From positions 24,344,001-24,408,000 of the forward strand of contig AP031354.1 in assembly GCA_037833965.1 (NCBI GenBank): a stretch of DNA of 64,000 nt, written 5' to 3'. Numbering within the stretch: the stretch's first letter is position 1; the number at the start of each line of letters is the position of its first letter. This document shows, piece after piece, positions 38,316 to 50,287 of the stretch. The stretch comes from Marchantia polymorpha subsp. ruderalis. Lineage: Eukaryota > Streptophyta > Marchantiopsida > Marchantiales > Marchantiaceae. The notes under the pieces are model-generated. The model ran no database searches. It saw nothing but the letters and a program-made list of their open reading frames with translations, and was not told the origin of the DNA. Both the position numbers and the translations under genes were made by a program.

Positions 38316-39086
38316 TGTAAGACCAGATATTGCATGTGTGAAATAAAACTAGAATGAGCCAAGAAGTTATTCATGGTTAAGATAGTTATGACTAAATCTA
38401 GCTAGTTATGACTAAGTCTAGCTAGTTTAGCTATAATGTCTATACTTGGCGGAATAACTAGAGAAAAACTAGAAGATTTGAGTGAGCACTTCTATTTTGT
38501 CTTGTACAAAAGTCTAGATTCCAAGAGAAAAGACTTTTGAACTTCATGTTTAGTTTTGATTGGTTTGACTAAAGTAAGGAGTATTCCATTGATGAGACTA
38601 AGTCTAATGTTGACTTGGTGGAAAGTGGAAGTTCTAGAAGTGGGAAAGGCACAAATGACATGTCGCCACCTCAATCTAGGGATTAGTAAACATCTAGAAG
38701 GTTTAGGGGGCCAATGGCATGTTGCCACATATTGATAACTAGTCAACCTTACTATGGTTTATCTTTGTAAAAGTAAGTTAGATAGAAATTACCAATTGTT
38801 ACTATGATAAATTCTCAAGTAGTATATATAGAGAGGTAGGGAAGAGCCTCTCAAGCAAGTTTGGAGAGTTCATATGTAGAGACTTGTTTTATATATGAAA
38901 GAGTGACGAATTTTCAGTACCTTGGAGTGTCGATGAGTGTATGAGTTGGAGTGATACCTTGAGAGATTGTGTGAGAGGGTGTTTAGGTTATGAATATGAT
39001 GCGGAATCCTAGTCTTCTAGAATCATGATGAGCTACCGAAAAGCCATCTGAGGTAAACCTGAGTGAGAGTCAGCTCGGAGGTTGCA
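38316..39086 (+). repeat. 3' LTR of element B
   Basis: 771 bp, the same length and ends as the 5' LTR; preceded by the purine-rich CCGGGGGTAAA tract. Confidence 0.92.
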
Positions 39087-39552
39087 GGCCTTTCTTCTTT
39101 GCTGCCCCGCGCTTCTTCCTCTTCCTCTCCTCCTCCGACGAGGAGGTCTCCTCTTCTTCAGATGAGGTACAGCCCTCGTCTGAGGACTGTTCTTCCGACG
39201 ACGGTGTAGCCCCTCGGCGCTTTCTCCGTCCTCCCTTCGGCTTTCGTTCCATCGAGTCCCGTCGCTCTCTCCCTCTTCGGTTGAGAGTGGAAGTCTCAAA
39301 GGCTTCCGCCGATGCAATCACATCTTCGATGGTATTGCACTTTCCGCGTCTGCAGAAAGTCTCCATCTCCCTAGTTAAACCGGTTACGTACCAATCCACT
39401 GCCTGCTGGACTGAGAAGGGGGACCCTAGTCCCGTTTTCGGTATTCTGTGGAGAAGGTCTAGGAACCTCTCTGTGTAGTCACGAAGGCTCTGCTTCTTTT
39501 CCCGCAGGAGGTTACGCAGCTTCGTCAGCCAAGCTGACGGAAGCGCGTGCAA
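39087..39552 (-). mobile_element. Element A Gag capsid fragment
   Basis: Minus-strand frame 39552-39070. It contains a Gag capsid C-terminal region (AWLTKLRNLLREKKQSLRDY...DLLHRIP) followed by a basic, Ser/Glu-rich tail. Its frame continues at 31405 on the other side of element B. The N-terminal half of Gag is missing; the homology ends at about 39552, where copia-like sequence starts. Confidence 0.8.
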
Positions 39553-42500
39553 TTAACGTATAAATTGAAACACCGTGTTCTTCGCAAGACAAAAAGCACT
39601 TTGACTGTAACTGTAGTGAGCTCTACCACCTTGATACTTTCCGATTTCCTTGAGAAATTTGAATAGCCACACCATTTCTTTTCCGGCCTCTGAAATTACA
39701 ACCTACTCCAAAATTACAACGTACTCCGCTTCTGGTGTAGAAAGCGCCACACATTTTTGCAATCTCGACATCCGATTTGAAGCAATAACTCCTCTCACTT
39801 GAAAACATAACCGAAAGTGCTTTTCCAAATATCCACCAAGATCCCCATCAACCAAACTTTCTAGATTATCACTGACTTTTTTGATACACAAGTACATACT
39901 TGAAGTGACTTTCAAGTATCTTAGCATCTTAGCCCAACCTACTTGAATCCGGCAGCGCACATTGATTTACCATCTTCCAATGTGCGCTATCGGATTTTGC
40001 CATGTAACAACTTACAACTCCCATGCATGGCATGAGCAATGTCGGGTCTAGTGCATATCATGGCATACATGAGACTGCCAACTATCAAAAAATAGGTTAT
40101 AGTTGCCATGTAATCCTCCTCCTTCGTTTTTGGTGCTTGAGCTTTTGATAATTAAATTTGTACTCCCAAATTAGATTCTTAGTTTAGCCACTTGCACTCA
40201 AAATCTATTCAACACCTTGTTGATGTACCGCTCCTTAAACAAAGTTAGAGCAACTCTTGCTTGATTTTGAGAAATGCGCATGCCAAAAATTTGACTTGCT
40301 CGACGTTAATCCTTCATCTTGAACTCTTGAGCTAATTGTCTCTTCAATATGATGATTTCCTTCATATTAGCACTTCCAATGAGCATGTCATTGACACACA
40401 AAAGCAAAATGACATAAGACACACTAAAATCTTTGAAGTAGCAAGAAAAGTTCATGTCAATTCGTTGAATCCATGACTACTCATGAATTTGTCAAACTTT
40501 TTCTACCGTTGTCTCGGCTCTTGCTTCAAATCCTATAGGTTTTTATTTAACTTGCACATAGGGTCATTCTGTCCCTGAGTTTCAAAACCCTCAAGCTACA
40601 TCTAAATTTATTTAAATTTATTCCTCCAAATCTCCTTGAAAGAAAGCCGTTTTCAAATCGAGGTGATCAAGTCGCAAGTTTTTGGCTGCCACAATACCAA
40701 AAATAATTGAATGGTTGAAAGTTTCACCATGGATGAATAAACCTCAGTTTAATCACAATCTTTCTTTTGCAAGAAACCTTTGATCACAAATCTAGCCTGT
40801 ACCGCTTATTGCCATTTGTCTTTTCCTTAATTCAATACACCCACTTATTTTGTAGCGCCTTCTTTCCATTTGGCAATTGAATCAAGGCCTATGTCTTGTT
40901 CTTCTCCAAGGATTTTAAGTCTTGCTCCCACTTGACCACATCACTTTAATCTACAACATCATTGTAGTCTTCAAGCTTGCCTGAATGGATCAAAAGTAGA
41001 TAATTGAGGGAAGATAGATACCTAGTCTAAGATTTGCAAGCTCGAGTAGAGCTTTTCAATACCAGTTCTTGTGGAGTGACATCTGCTTGATCATCGATTG
41101 CATCTTTGGCCACAACATCATCAAATTTATAATTGGCTTCATGATCTCCTTGGATTGCATCACCTTCCATACTTTCACTTTTGGCCATATCATTAGGGAT
41201 TTCCAAATCACCCAAATCAATCTCTCTCACTTCATGGAATATAGACTTCGTATAATATTCATTTTTGTTGAAGGTACTATCTCGAGATCTAATCAATTTC
41301 TGACATTTTTCGTACCAAGATCTTTATCCAGAATAATTAGTTTCAAACCCACAAAAATTTCTTTTTTTTTGCCTTTGGATCTAACTTGTTTCGTTTGTTT
41401 GAGTCCACATGCACACATATTGTGCAACCAAAAAATTTCAAGTGAGATAGAGATACCCTTTTAACTTATCATTTCTCTTCGGATAGCTCAAGTTCTAAGG
41501 CAACTGAGGGACTTAGCTTGATGAGATAAGCTGCCGTGTTGATTGCCCCTACCCAAAACATCTTTGAAAGATATGTGTGAAATCGCATTGCCCTAGATTG
41601 TTCGTTGAGAATTCAGTTCATCCTCTCAACAATTCCATTCGTTGTGGTTGGTTGGGAACTGTTTGCACTAGCTTGACTTAATGCTCCTCACAATATGACT
41701 TGAAGTATGCTCCATGTTTGACATCATTATCCGATGTCAAACATTTCAGCTTTTGATTAGTTTCATTCCCGAACTCTAACTTCCATTTCTTGAAAACCTC
41801 AAATACTTCGGATCTGTGTTTGAGAAAGTAAATCCATAACTTGAATCGTGGACAAAAATGGCGTAGTACCTCGAGCCTCCTTAAGAACAGATGCTGGTCT
41901 TCACACGTCAGTGTGCCCAAAATCTAGCTTGTCTTCCTTTTGTTTTCATCTGAAAAACTGACCCAATCCTCTTTGCAAAGCACTCAATATTCACATAAGT
42001 AGGTTTCAATCTTGTGCATAGGCGGAAACAAACCTCTGATGCTAGAAACTTCATACCTGAGTCAATCATGTGTCCCAACTTGTTATGCCACAAGACTGTT
42101 TTGGTCTGAGCCCCCGCAACTCCTACCAAGTCTACACTCTTGTCAGTTAGATTAGGTGTACCAGTCTTGGTGCCTCATGCTACAACTAGAGCTCCTTTCA
42201 CTATTCTCCAACAACCTTCTCCAAAGGAAGTTCTAAATTTTCTTAGCATCCAACTTACCCAAAGAGATTAAATTCTTCTTTAATTCGAGAATGTAACTAA
42301 CATCATGCAATGTACATTTGTGAGTGTTGCTCAACTCAATATGAACATAATCTTTGCGAGTAATCTCTTAAGGATAACCAACCGCTAGCAATACTTTTCC
42401 AAATTCTCCGTTTTCAAAAATTTTCATCGAGTCTTTGCTAGAAGTAGAATGAAAAGAAGCACCTTAATCTAAAATCCAAGATTCGATTGGGCTGTCTACA

Positions 42501-43612
42501 CATAAGACTAGATCATCATCTGAATCTTTTTTAGTTGTTACATTCATTGAGTTGGACTCGTCTACTTTCTTCTTCGCCTTTTTAGGGACCTTACATTCAC
42601 GCTTTAAATGATACTTTCTGCCACAATTTCAGCACTCCATCTCACCTTTGGTTCAAGGCTTACTCCGTACTCTTGATTTCCATCTACTTCAGTTCTCATC
42701 CTTTCGACTCTCTCAACCCCTTCGAACACTTACGGCCGATCCTCTTCTTTTATCACTTATTTCTTTAAAGTGGCCACACCCGTTTTTGATACGGCCACAC
42801 CCGCTACATACAAACAACTGATTGCGCGTCAAAGCACGCCTCCCCTCAAACCCAGCTGCTAAGCGGAGCTCGTCCGCGAGGCAGAGGAGAGTGTAGTCGA
42901 GAGGCTTCAAGGGGCGCGGGGCCGCTGCGGCCCCGCGTTGCTGCCGCTTGTACCGTTGCCGCCGGTGCTGCCGTTCTATTGATCTATTTTTACTGCCATA
43001 CCGTTTCAACCTTCTTCGGCGGCTTTGATCGAGGCAACTTACACGGGCGGATGTGGCCGTAGCAAAACCGGGTGTGGCCCTAGTCGTCCCCTTCTTTAAA
43101 TAACTTCGCTATTGGTGAGATCACGAACATAGTCAAGAGTTATCTTTACTTGATCAGAAATCACCTCTACGGTAATTGACCAACTCTCTAGTATAGAGAT
43201 CAGTGAGCAATTCATCATCCCAATGATATGCACTCGCGTTCAGTTGATTTACGATATGGTTAAACTTGGCTACATGCTTTGTCATGGACACGATTTCCGT
43301 GATTTGTAGTTGAAATAGCCTTGGTAGAAGATAAATCTTGTTGGAACTTGAAGACTTTTCAAAAAAATCAAATAGTCTTTTGATAAATCCAAAGATTGTG
43401 ATCACTTGCAACATGTGAAGCCACATTCGTTGAGTTAGCACTACATATGAGACCAAGTGCACGAAGATCTAGTTTATTCCACATCTTATACTCCATGGTG
43501 TCGGATTTGTATTCAATCATTCCATAAGAAGCTACAAATCTTTCATTTTTAGTTTCCAATAACCAAAATGTTTGCCATCAAAACATGGGATTTTTGTTTT
43601 ACCATCTTCCAT
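39553..43612 (-). mobile_element. Decayed Ty1/copia element body
   Basis: Minus-strand coding with many stops and shifts. Gag starts at 43612 (MEDGKTKIPCFDGKHFGYWK), with more Gag at 43462-43154; pre-integrase LWHNKLGHM at about 42100-42060; integrase core (WIYFLKHRSEVFEVFKKWK, CLTSDND) at 41850-41730; linker with IRSRD...FN at 41294; reverse transcriptase through 40.9-40.0 kb; RNase H with ALSTPEAEY at 39735-39710. The RT motif usually YVDD reads CVND at 40398-40387. Integrase before RT is copia order. No LTRs were identified. Confidence 0.85.
42770..43091. mobile_element. MITE-like insertion in the copia body
   Basis: 322 bp between two copies of TTCTTTAAA (42761-42769 and 43092-43100). 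Inverted arms of about 33-35 bp lie at 42772-42804 and 43045-43079 (both begin GGCCACACCCG when read inward). The right arm is 12 bases inside the duplication. The interior is CG-rich with a perfect 11-bp hairpin with a one-base centre at 42915-42937. The 9-bp duplication would suit a Mutator-type non-autonomous element. Confidence 0.7.
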
Positions 43613-45173
43613 GTTGATCGAAAAACACTTCCTCCTTCACATACGGTTAAGATAAAATCATTAATTGATAATTCTTACATGAACTACAATACTCGAATAA
43701 ATTTTTTCTTCATTTTTTCAAGTGAATTTTTGTAGATTGGAATTTTCTCATTTTCTTTCTCAATAAAGAATTAAAATATTTTTTGATAACCATAAAATAC
43801 CTTCGCTTAGCTTATCCTTATAGTCTAGTATGACTCAATTGAGATTTACAAAGATAAAAAATAAACTCCAAACAAACAACAGCTGAAAGAAAGAAAGAAA
43901 GATAGCACGTGAAGAACGAAAGTAGAAAGTGTGGAAATGAACATTGTACGAAGCTATGAAGCATTGTGACCATTTTTTATCTTTTAAAGAGAACACAAGA
44001 AAGTGGAGATAGAACTCATTAGCTATTATATGCCCATCCAATTCATGATGATTAACAATCTTGAGACCAGATTAGGTGCTTGGTTTATGGGTCCTAATAT
44101 CCACGTAATGAACCAGTTTGCGCGCAGAAAAAGTCCAATTAACAAGCATTAGATGTGAAGTGGCGCAAGCATGAGCTAGGGGCTAGGCGGGGATGATAAA
44201 AGATATTCCAAGAGACCATATTCCAAAATGGCAGGACCAGATTCATTCGATTCTGTAGAAGGTCATACAGATGTTGTACTCTGTATCGAGGACCCAAGAC
44301 GATTCTGCTTGAACGTCAGACATTTGTTGAGTCATCAAAGTAATTTTGTCCCGGCAGGACTGTACGTTGCGGAACAACAGAATAAGTTCGACGGCCGAGA
44401 CACAGAGGTCTTCATTTTGTCATATTCTAATAGCAACGCGGTGACTATGAGCACGTATCTACGGTCCAACGTTGAAGTGGACATTAGCGCATGTGTTTAG
44501 CGTGGGCTTTTGACTTTGAGCACGGTCTGCAAATCTGTGGGGCTAAAGTCAAACCCCAAGTTTCACGGAGTTCCTTCGCCATTTCAGGCGATGCTCTTAT
44601 ACGTGATAAAGTTGGTTCTCAAGGCGGGGCTTCGACGGAATTCAGGAACGAAATTATGAGATTCAGCGTAACTCTAAAATACGTGTTGTTATTGCAATGT
44701 CCTTCCTCCAACTGTTGGGTCTGCACTGCCGAGTTAAATCGAGTTAAAAGTGCAGAAATGCCGTAACCGACTGTCCTAACCCTGATTAGATTTTCGAGCA
44801 CTAGCATTTGAGACCTATATTGTCCTCCCGCCCAGAGCATACAGTCAGACTCACATATTCAGAAAATCAGTCTAGGAGATTTGCATTCTACTCTGATTGG
44901 GAGCAGTGACACACAAGTTGCTCCTCGCGTTTCTTGGTGTCTAACTGCGTGTGAAAATATGGCGGCGAACTTGAGCTATTCGATATATTCCAATGGCAAT
45001 CAGTTTACTGTAATGCATGTGTCAAGGCGCGAACTTTAATGCAGAGGACGAAGAAGCTCATCTGGTGGCCAGCACCGTGAGGAAGATCCCACCGTTTAGA
45101 AGATCAGTTAGCACCGATCCTGAGAAGACTTCTTGGACAGAAGGCAGACTGACCGCGTCCTCTGACAAGTTTC
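43613..45173. other. Intergenic region upstream of the polyketide synthase
   Basis: AT-rich to about 44.2 kb, then balanced. A 90-codon frame at 44228-44500 (begins MAGPDSFDSVEGHTD, good start context CAAAATGG) has no recognisable motif and remains unsupported. The copia 5' end or LTR may lie in the first part but I cannot delimit it. Confidence 0.3.
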
Positions 45174-45226
45174 GGCCGGAGTCCGGAGTCTGGACCCACA
45201 GTGGGTCCAGACTCCGGACTCCGGCC
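45174..45226. repeat. Perfect 53-bp palindrome
   Basis: Arms of 26 bp (45174-45199 and 45201-45226) are exact inverse complements around a single A at 45200; the arm begins GGCCGGAGTCC. It lies 344 bp upstream of the polyketide synthase start codon. Confidence 0.95.
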
Positions 45227-45400
45227 AAACTAAAGAGACCAGACTCCTCTTCAGCTGAGAACCAAAAAATCTCATTTTGACTCGAATTGAGGACCCTTGG
45301 GATTCATGGACTGCTCGAACATACGAAAAACTGACAACGGTATGAAAACGTGCGAATAATTTGAGAGAAGCAGTGACTGAATGATGTAACCAGACACCAG

Positions 45401-45408
45401 TATAGATA
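45401..45408 (+). promoter_or_regulatory. Candidate TATA box of the polyketide synthase
   Basis: TATAGATA, 162 bases before the start codon, gives a reasonable leader length. Judged only by position and sequence. Confidence 0.3.
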
Positions 45409-45569
45409 CTTCGCATTTCCGATCTCAGAACACAACAGTGAGCATCATTCGCCCTTCAGAGAGATCACGAGTGTTCTTCTCCGAGGACCTGAAAGGAAGG
45501 GAGTTTCAAAACGGTTTTCACTCGGAATACATTCAGAAAGAGTGAGAGTTGCAGGGCACAGTTTGAAAC

Positions 45570-47011
45570 ATGGCCAACAATGGAAATGTTTCGTATAGAC
45601 ACCAGCGGGCTGTTGGACCAGCGACGGTTCTTGCCATCGGCAAGGCCACTCCTCCAACTGCGTATCCTCAGAGCGAATACCCGGATTTCTTCTTTGATGT
45701 CACCAACACCAGTCACAAGACTGACCTCAAGGCCAAGTTCGCTCGAATTTGTAAGTCTCCATGTCGTACAGCTTCCTCTTGGATAGGATGTCTTCTTCTA
45801 TCGTAAGAACCAGACTGTTTTAGCCCATCTTTCAGCTAGGACACATTACCTCTTACCGTCATTACAGCTCCTGCTCGCCTTGCAGAATTTATTATCTTTG
45901 GTAGTAAATTATGTGATCCTTTGTTAGTACGTAAGTCTTGGTATCGAAAGAGGATGACAATTGAATTCCGAATTGAATATAACAATTTCTGTCTCTTCAT
46001 TCTTTCTGTTCAGGTAAGAATTCAGGAATCAACAAAAGGTATTTCCATTGTACAGAGGAGATTTTGAAGGCCAATCCTTCAATGTGCACGTACAAGGATC
46101 CCTCACTTGATGTTCGACAGGACATAGCAATCAGGGAGGTGCCCAGACTGGCAGAGAAAGCGGCTGTGGAGGCGTTGGCAGAATGGGGCCAACCCAGAGA
46201 TCAGATCACCCACGTGGTGTTCGCAACCACGAGCGGAGTTAACATGCCCGGAGCCGATCTCACTCTCACCAGGCTGTTGGGCTTGAACCCCAACGTGAAC
46301 CGAACCATGCTCTACCAACAAGGGTGCTTTGGAGGAGCCACCGTTCTACGAGTGGCTAAAGATCTCGCTGAGAACAACAAAGGGGCTCGAGTTCTCACTG
46401 TCGTGAGTGAGCTCACGTGTGTAACTTTCCGTGCACCCAACGAAGAGCACCTGGACAATCTGGTAGGCTCTGCCATCTTCGGTGATGGAGCTTCGGTCCT
46501 CATCATTGGATCAGATCCCGTACCCGAGGTAGAGAAGCCCCAGTTCGAAATTCACTGGTCCGGAGAGACGATTCTGCCCGAAAGCGACGGTGCGATTGAG
46601 GGAAGGCTGACTGAAGCGGGACTGATCTTCCACCTGCTGAAGGATGTTCCCGGTCTGATTTCAAGAAATACCCTCCCTATCTTCAACAAGGCGATCGAGG
46701 TGGCAGGATCTCCAAGCTGGAACGATCTTTTCTGGTGTGTGCACCCAGGAGGTCGAGCCATTCTGGACGAAGTGGCGAAAACTCTGTGCTTGAAGCCAGA
46801 GAAGATGGAAGCCACGAGAGAGATTCTATACAATTACGGGAACATGTCAGGTGCTAGTGTGCTGTTCGTACTGGATCAAATGCGCAGGCGGTCGGTCGAG
46901 AAGAAAAGCAGTACCACCGGAGAAGGATGCGAGTGGGGACTCGTCGTGGGATTTGGACCTGGCCTGACAGTAGAAGTATCGGTCCTGAAGGCAATTGCCA
47001 CCGGTCATTGA
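45570..47011 (+). CDS. Type III polyketide synthase (chalcone synthase-like)
   Basis: Two exons, 45570-45750 and 46014-47011, with a GT-AG intron splitting a Cys codon (T|GT), the hallmark intron position of the CHS family. The product is 392 residues, the usual length. These homodimeric cytosolic enzymes condense a CoA starter with malonyl-CoA units and cyclise the chain. The catalytic triad is present: Cys165 (QQGCFGG), His304 (VHPGG), Asn337 (YGNMSG). So are [12 protein letters not shown], the gatekeeper Phe contexts [11 protein letters not shown] and [12 protein letters not shown], and the GFGPG loop. Around the Cys the sequence is CFGGATVLR rather than the CHS-typical CFAGGTVLR. Liverworts have several such enzymes (chalcone synthase, stilbenecarboxylate synthase and relatives); the product cannot be assigned from sequence. 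The start codon precedes the family N-terminus ([14 protein letters not shown]). Confidence 0.95.
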
Positions 47012-49784
47012 TCACTCGGTGGATGTTATTTGAGATTCTGAGGTAGGTTTTAATATCGGTCAAAATTTGGTATTCATGGCTAGATCTCTTCTTCCAATCC
47101 TCATTGAAGACCTAATCCAATTCCGGGTAATCATTAAGCTCGGGACGAATACTTTTCTTATTCTTAGTCATGCACAGTAAGACGATGGCCTCATGGCAGT
47201 GGAAATTTTATTTTTTGGTCAAAAAACCAATCTGGTGACGACATGTACTATACAAATGTGAATAATGTACGACAACATAATGAAAGTCTTATTTCGGAAG
47301 CAATTTTCATAGCCGCCTGACCATCATCGGCGACTACCCTAATTTGGACTTCAGTGGACTCATGAAACCTATTTGATACAGAAATGTATGAGATTATCTA
47401 CGATCTAGTCGACAATTTATGCCTCAAGACTCTAAAAATAATGTACAGCCTTATAATTCATCCTGTCAGGATTAGGCACCATGCAACTCACATCATTTTT
47501 CCCTGTTTTGCCTGTACAAGAATTTGAAGTTGAGTCTGGTAAGAGTGAATTGAAGAAGAAATGTAAGATTTTCTACCTGTGCTTCAACATGGTGCACAAA
47601 GTCTTGGGGCCCATAGGCCAAGAAGATCTGGAAAATCAGCTGGCACGACGTTCCCCAATCAGAGGGCCTTCTTTAGAGAAATTTAGGAGCTGTAAATACT
47701 CAGTTTATATGCACTGAATATGTACTGCAGTCTATCATTTTAACATCAAGCAATGTACCAAGTCCCTATCAAGTGCCAACTGAAGAACACTACGAGTAAC
47801 ATCCGGTATACCAACAATGTATCTTGCTTTGTTTAGCGCGTTACAGTCAATCTGATGCTGTACGATAAACGGAGTGACTTGCCTTTGGCGACTGATTCGA
47901 ATGGCTGTAGCAGACTTCCGCATATTAAAAGGGACCTGAAAATTATAGACCAACAGGCCAGAGTTTGTCGATTGTTAACACAATTCGCGCAGATAGATAT
48001 GGAGCAGTTGCTTGAACAAAGTCCACATTGATTACAATCACATTTCGACGTCGAGTGTCAATTGTAACTCTGTAAATATTTTCCGATACAGAATAATTTG
48101 TTCTTATTCATTGATACGGAGTCTGCGGCCCTGGCAGAGCTGGTGGCAAGGATGTTGTATTCTCTACCAGCTGAAGTACTACTACCCTTACCTCTTCCAA
48201 AAGCTTTTCTCCATCATACCAATGCTTTTTCGTGGGAAGGCCATGTAACAGTCTGTCAAACAGAACATAAAAAACGTGTAGAAATCTTAAAGATATGATC
48301 ATCAAAATGAATAGAATGAACCAAAAGAGCCAAAATCTGAAACACACGCAGGTCCAGGTCCGGGTAGTGCTCCTACTAGAAGAGGTATGAACAACTGCGT
48401 CGTTTGATATGAATCAATCATGTGGTCGTTTGGGGCTCCAACAGGGTTTAACACCCAACTGCCCGACACCTTACTTATACATTTACCATGCTCGCTTGCA
48501 TCTGAGCACGATATTAATTACACGTAGTCTCAAGGTGTCGCAGAAGATGCTTATTTTGTTTACATGGTGGTGCCCCGACAAGGGGGCGTCCCAAAGATTG
48601 GTTAGAGCCGCTTGTGTCCCGCACACGGTATTCTTTAGTAAAAGGCGAAAGAATAGTTCGCTATGGGCTGAACAAGCGGTCAATGTGAGTCTAAGTGGAA
48701 TTCTGTACAAGTGTACCTGCTCTCGAGCATTGAGATGCTTGTACGCTTATGGGTTAAAGTCCCACTGGCTTCGGACAAACGAGGAACAGAGACAACAGAG
48801 TTTCAGCTAAAGTGAAGCTACTCATGCGGAACAATAGTACAATTACCGGATTCTGTTTCGAGGTTTAACAAAATGGGTTTGCAATAACCCAAGATGACAA
48901 TGTCAAATCACTTGTGGCTTGAAAGAATTTTCCGGTCAAAAGAACATGGAGAGAAAGCTTCAAATAACTGAAAGAGCATTCGAAAATCACGAGTTTCATC
49001 TAAACTTCCACTTCTGAGTTCTCGATATCCGTGAGTTGGTTCCAACCACGACACAGTAACTTGACTCCGTGACTTAAACTCCGAAGTGGGAGATTCTGTT
49101 GCATGTCCAGAGGAATTGTTTGAGTGATCCAGCCATTTTTGCTTTCCAGTTCCATTTAGTATGAAATTACTTGTTGTGGTTGTCTAAGATCAATATATGA
49201 TCATTGGCCAAAAGTTTTGCTTTGTAAAAATCTATCACAGCTAAGATTAACAAGGGAGTTTCATTTTGCTACGAACATAAGATAAGCACAATTTTTACAT
49301 ATGACTAATCTGAAAGCGCCGTACTAGTGAGTTCGTAAAGATGCGGAACTAATCCACTCCATAACAAGAGTGGTTGGGTAAGGTTTATGCAGTCAGGAAC
49401 TTTCCTCGTTGACTTTTTTTGCGTGTATATGTGTTTCAAATTGACCACCTCCCGTTGAGCTATCTGACTCATAAGGTTAATGTTTTAGAAGGTCTAGAAC
49501 TGTGGCTGTTGGTAGTACCATACTTACAGTTGTTTATTTTTTAATTTTCAAAATCAAAAAAATAAATTCTCGGGCCATATTCTAGTAAAATTAGTCCATG
49601 TAGCTCTTGTTCTCCAACTTTGAACTTAATTATGTTAGCGGCCGCTATATAACTGACGATTTAAGCGGGACTCCAGTCTGCGTGTTTGGTATTTAATCTA
49701 CAAGCGGAATAGTACAAGAAACAAAGTAGTAAATGTGCAAAATTATCACTCCATGCAAGTACAGCTTCAAGAAGGAGCTTTCGA
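47012..49784. other. Intergenic, no gene supported
   Basis: The first part is presumably the polyketide synthase 3' UTR. The 78-codon frame at 47481-47717 and the 133-codon frame at 48409-48810 have no family resemblance I can name; the second lies in slightly more CG-rich sequence than its surroundings. Confidence 0.3.
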
Positions 49785-49850
49785 TTGCCGGAACAAGTTC
49801 CGGCAAGTTCTGGCAAGTTTGCGTCGCGGGAACAAGTTCCCGCGACGCAA
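49785..49850. repeat. Two adjacent hairpins with the same core
   Basis: Perfect 10-bp arms at 49785-49794/49797-49806 and perfect 15-bp arms at 49819-49833/49836-49850. Both have the centre GGAAC-AA-GTTCC but different outer stems (TTGCC and TTGCGTCGC). Confidence 0.9.
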
Positions 49851-50235
49851 GTAGACAGTCACCACTTCAGACGGTTTTGAGAAATTACGATTTGATACGA
49901 TAATTTGAGAAGGTTGCGATTTCTTGTCTCAAAACTAGAGGATGTGAAGACATTGCAAGAATTGCAGGGTTTTCTTTCTGCATGTAGTTCGGATTGTTGA
50001 GTTGGTCAAAGCAAAGAGATTCGATCCTATCGCATGGAGACCTCATCCATGACATTGAAAGCGTCTTTCTCTTAATCTCACGCAAACCTAGTTTGAAAAT
50101 TTGAACGAGTAATTCTGAAGCGTGATACCTGGGTAAAAGTCATTCAGACACTATTAACAGGACTACTATGAAAGTATTGTCACATTTTTGTAAGGCTTTT
50201 GACACGGAAAGACGAAATTTCACGTATATATTCAA

Positions 50236-50287
50236 CCAAGCCAAGGCCAGAACCCAGCCAAGGCCTCAACCCAGCCAAGGCCAGAAC
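50236..50287 (+). repeat. Short tandem repeat of CCAGCCAAGGCC
   Basis: About three imperfect units (AGCCAAGGCC with spacer AGAACC or TCAACC). No coding meaning is apparent. Confidence 0.7.

Larger units (their letters stand above)
31406..39086 (+). mobile_element. Ty3-type LTR retrotransposon B, full length, defective
   Basis: 7,681 bp flanked by GGCC (31402-31405 and 39087-39090). The two LTRs are each 771 bp and differ at only about ten positions by eye, so insertion is recent relative to the host element. Order: 5' LTR, tRNA-Asp-like PBS, an extra CCHC ORF, gag, protease-RT-RNase H-integrase, polypurine tract (CCGGGGGTAAA at 38305-38315), 3' LTR. The integrase follows the RNase H, which is Ty3 order. 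Defects are a nonsense codon at 36058-36060, frame breaks between gag and pol, and a lost Cys in the integrase zinc finger. Confidence 0.93.
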
